Below, piece after piece: positions 4,548-5,376 of a stretch of DNA of 5,376 nucleotides. A program made the translations under genes and the position numbers. The stretch is taken from the NCBI GenBank assembly GCA_038329555.1, contig JBBQNC010000259.1:1-5376 (forward strand), written 5' to 3'. The notes beneath the pieces are model-generated. The model made no database searches and was not told the origin of the DNA. It saw only the letters and a list, made by a program, of their open reading frames with translations. The stretch's first letter is position 1. Every line of letters begins with the position of its first letter. Source of the stretch: JALYUA01 sp038329555 (GTDB lineage Bacteria; Acidobacteriota; Thermoanaerobaculia; UBA5066; Gp7-AA6).

Positions 4548-5376
4548 GGGACAAGCCCATCTCGGTTCGCTCGCGCATTACAGCTCCGCGACTCGTGAGG
4601 CGGGCTGCTGTGCCGTCTTTTGTGCCGTCCGCGTACGCGAGGGGGCGAAGGGATCGCTCCAGCCGGGGTTTCGCCGTCGATCGACCGGGCGGCGCGGTTC
4701 ACGGCGTCCCGGACCGCATCGAGGGATGCGACGATGTAGGTGTCCGTGACGTTCTCGTCGGCATGGCCGAGGAACGCCTTCGCGATTGCATGAAATGAAA
4801 CCGCTTCGACCCGAGTCGCGCCGGTCTTCCGCAGATCGTGAAACCGCGGCCGACGCTCTCCGGGCTTCGACGGCGTCCACACCTTCTCGATGGCCGGGAT
4901 GAATTCCGCCCGTACCTCCGTGATCGGCCTCCCGGCTCGTCCGACGAACGGGCGATCGCTCGGGGATACTTCAGGTGTTCTCAGGGGGCACAGGATTTCG
5001 AGAGCGACCTCGCCGAGCGTGACCTCTCGCTCCCGCTTATTCTTCGCGAACCTAGCCTCGACGATTGCCCGCTTCCGGTCGAGATCCACCGCGTCCCACG
5101 TGAGCGAGGCGATCTCGTTGAACCGCATCCCGGTGTGGACCGCGAACCGGACGAACCGGTAAAGATGGGCCGGCAAGAGCTCGTAGAGTGCCCGGAGCTC
5201 TTCCGGCGAGTAGCAGTAGCCCCGTTTCTCGACGCGAGGAAACAGCTTCGACCGGTCCGCCCGAGTCAGGCTCGCGAACGGCGACCTGGTCAGCCCAGTT
5301 CTGCTGGGGCACTCTGGCCCCCAGGAGAAGACCCGCCGAGGGAAAGCGAACGTCTTGCGACGCGGGCCGGCGGCCG
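4520..5376 (-). CDS. Tyrosine recombinase (phage-type integrase), 5' partial
   Basis: Catalyses site-specific DNA strand exchange, typically inserting or excising a phage or genomic island. The minus-strand frame is open from the right edge to TAG at 4522-4520, giving 284 residues with the N-terminal arm-binding region and start outside the window. A TTG at 5176 is not the true start, because the 66 codons before it include integrase-like sequence (RGYCYSPEEL). Catalytic residues all appear in order: Arg in HTGMR (5125-5123), Lys in FAKNKRER, His and Arg in FHDLRKTG (4840-4838 and 4831-4829), His in LGHADE (4765-4763) and the nucleophile Tyr in TDTYIV (4738-4736). The core therefore looks active. 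About 71 residues follow the tyrosine, more than usual, and the last of them run through the tRNA-Leu promoter, so the C-terminal tail may be altered or junctional. It lies next to tRNA-Leu, a common type of integration target. Confidence 0.92.
   Translation of the reverse strand, partial: AAGPRRKTFAFPRRVFSWGPECPSRTGLTRSPFASLTRADRSKLFPRVEKRGYCYSPEELRALYELLPAHLYRFVRFAVHTGMRFNEIASLTWDAVDLDRKRAIVEARFAKNKREREVTLGEVALEILCPLRTPEVSPSDRPFVGRAGRPITEVRAEFIPAIEKVWTPSKPGERRPRFHDLRKTGATRVEAVSFHAIAKAFLGHADENVTDTYIVASLDAVRDAVNRAARSIDGETPAGAIPSPPRVRGRHKRRHSSPPHESRSCNARANRDGLVPSHSAGWRL

Noticed and set aside
4374..4598. 74-residue plus-strand open frame containing EEGFEPSCS
   Set aside because: This is the well-known false peptide produced by translating the antisense strand of a tRNA gene; the tRNA-Leu at 4426-4508 explains it.
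5052..5312. 86-residue minus-strand frame and a TTG start at 5176 for the integrase
   Set aside because: The 86-residue frame is a shadow of the integrase. The integrase frame is open to the right edge with integrase-like sequence upstream of 5176, so 5176 is internal.

Overview
The window is GC-rich throughout and bacterial. It holds five genes: four protein-coding genes, two of them cut by the window edges, and one tRNA. Nothing identifies the species. High GC, a UbiD-family decarboxylase, an NtrC-type regulator with a TACAAT box only 10 bases before its ATG, and a tRNA without an encoded CCA would fit an Acidobacteriota-like or similar soil or sediment lineage. That placement is a weak inference.

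Left part, plus strand (1-2910). The window opens inside an L-asparaginase of the Rhizobium etli AnsA type (1-972), with catalytic and zinc-site residues in place and only about 24 codons missing at the 5' end. A possible promoter sits over its stop codon. It precedes a small exported, possibly lipid-anchored rhodanese-fold protein (999-1436) in which the active-site cysteine is serine. Ten bases later begins a complete UbiD-family decarboxylase (1447-2910), with the prenylated-FMN and metal-binding residues visible. The last two genes look like a transcription unit. Their functional connection is not evident.

Middle (2911-4268). After a 119-base gap with a TACAAT box, a 412-residue protein (3030-4268) has the architecture of an NtrC-type response regulator: receiver, AAA+ domain, Fis-type helix-turn-helix. 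The receiver lacks the normal phosphoacceptor, and the AAA+ domain has lost Walker A, Walker B and the sigma54-contacting GAFTGA loop, while the DNA-binding end is intact. This is the most unusual gene here: apparently a regulator that has dropped phosphorelay, ATPase and sigma54 contact but kept DNA binding.

Right part, minus strand (4269-5376). The 157-base convergent gap carries three copies of a short motif (CGCTTCGCTGCA, two direct and one inverted). The last two form a long hairpin that ends exactly at the base after the tRNA. A tRNA-Leu(CAA) lies at 4426-4508. Its probable promoter overlaps the last codons of a tyrosine recombinase (4520 to the right edge, 5' end outside the window) that has all catalytic residues. 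A tRNA beside an integrase suggests that an integrated element begins here and runs to the right, but the integrase lies on the 5' side of the tRNA, which is not the usual layout.

I found no CRISPR array, no insertion sequence with terminal repeats, and no convincing new multi-gene system. The observations most worth following are the degenerate regulator, the Cys-to-Ser rhodanese, and the hairpin/tRNA/integrase junction.
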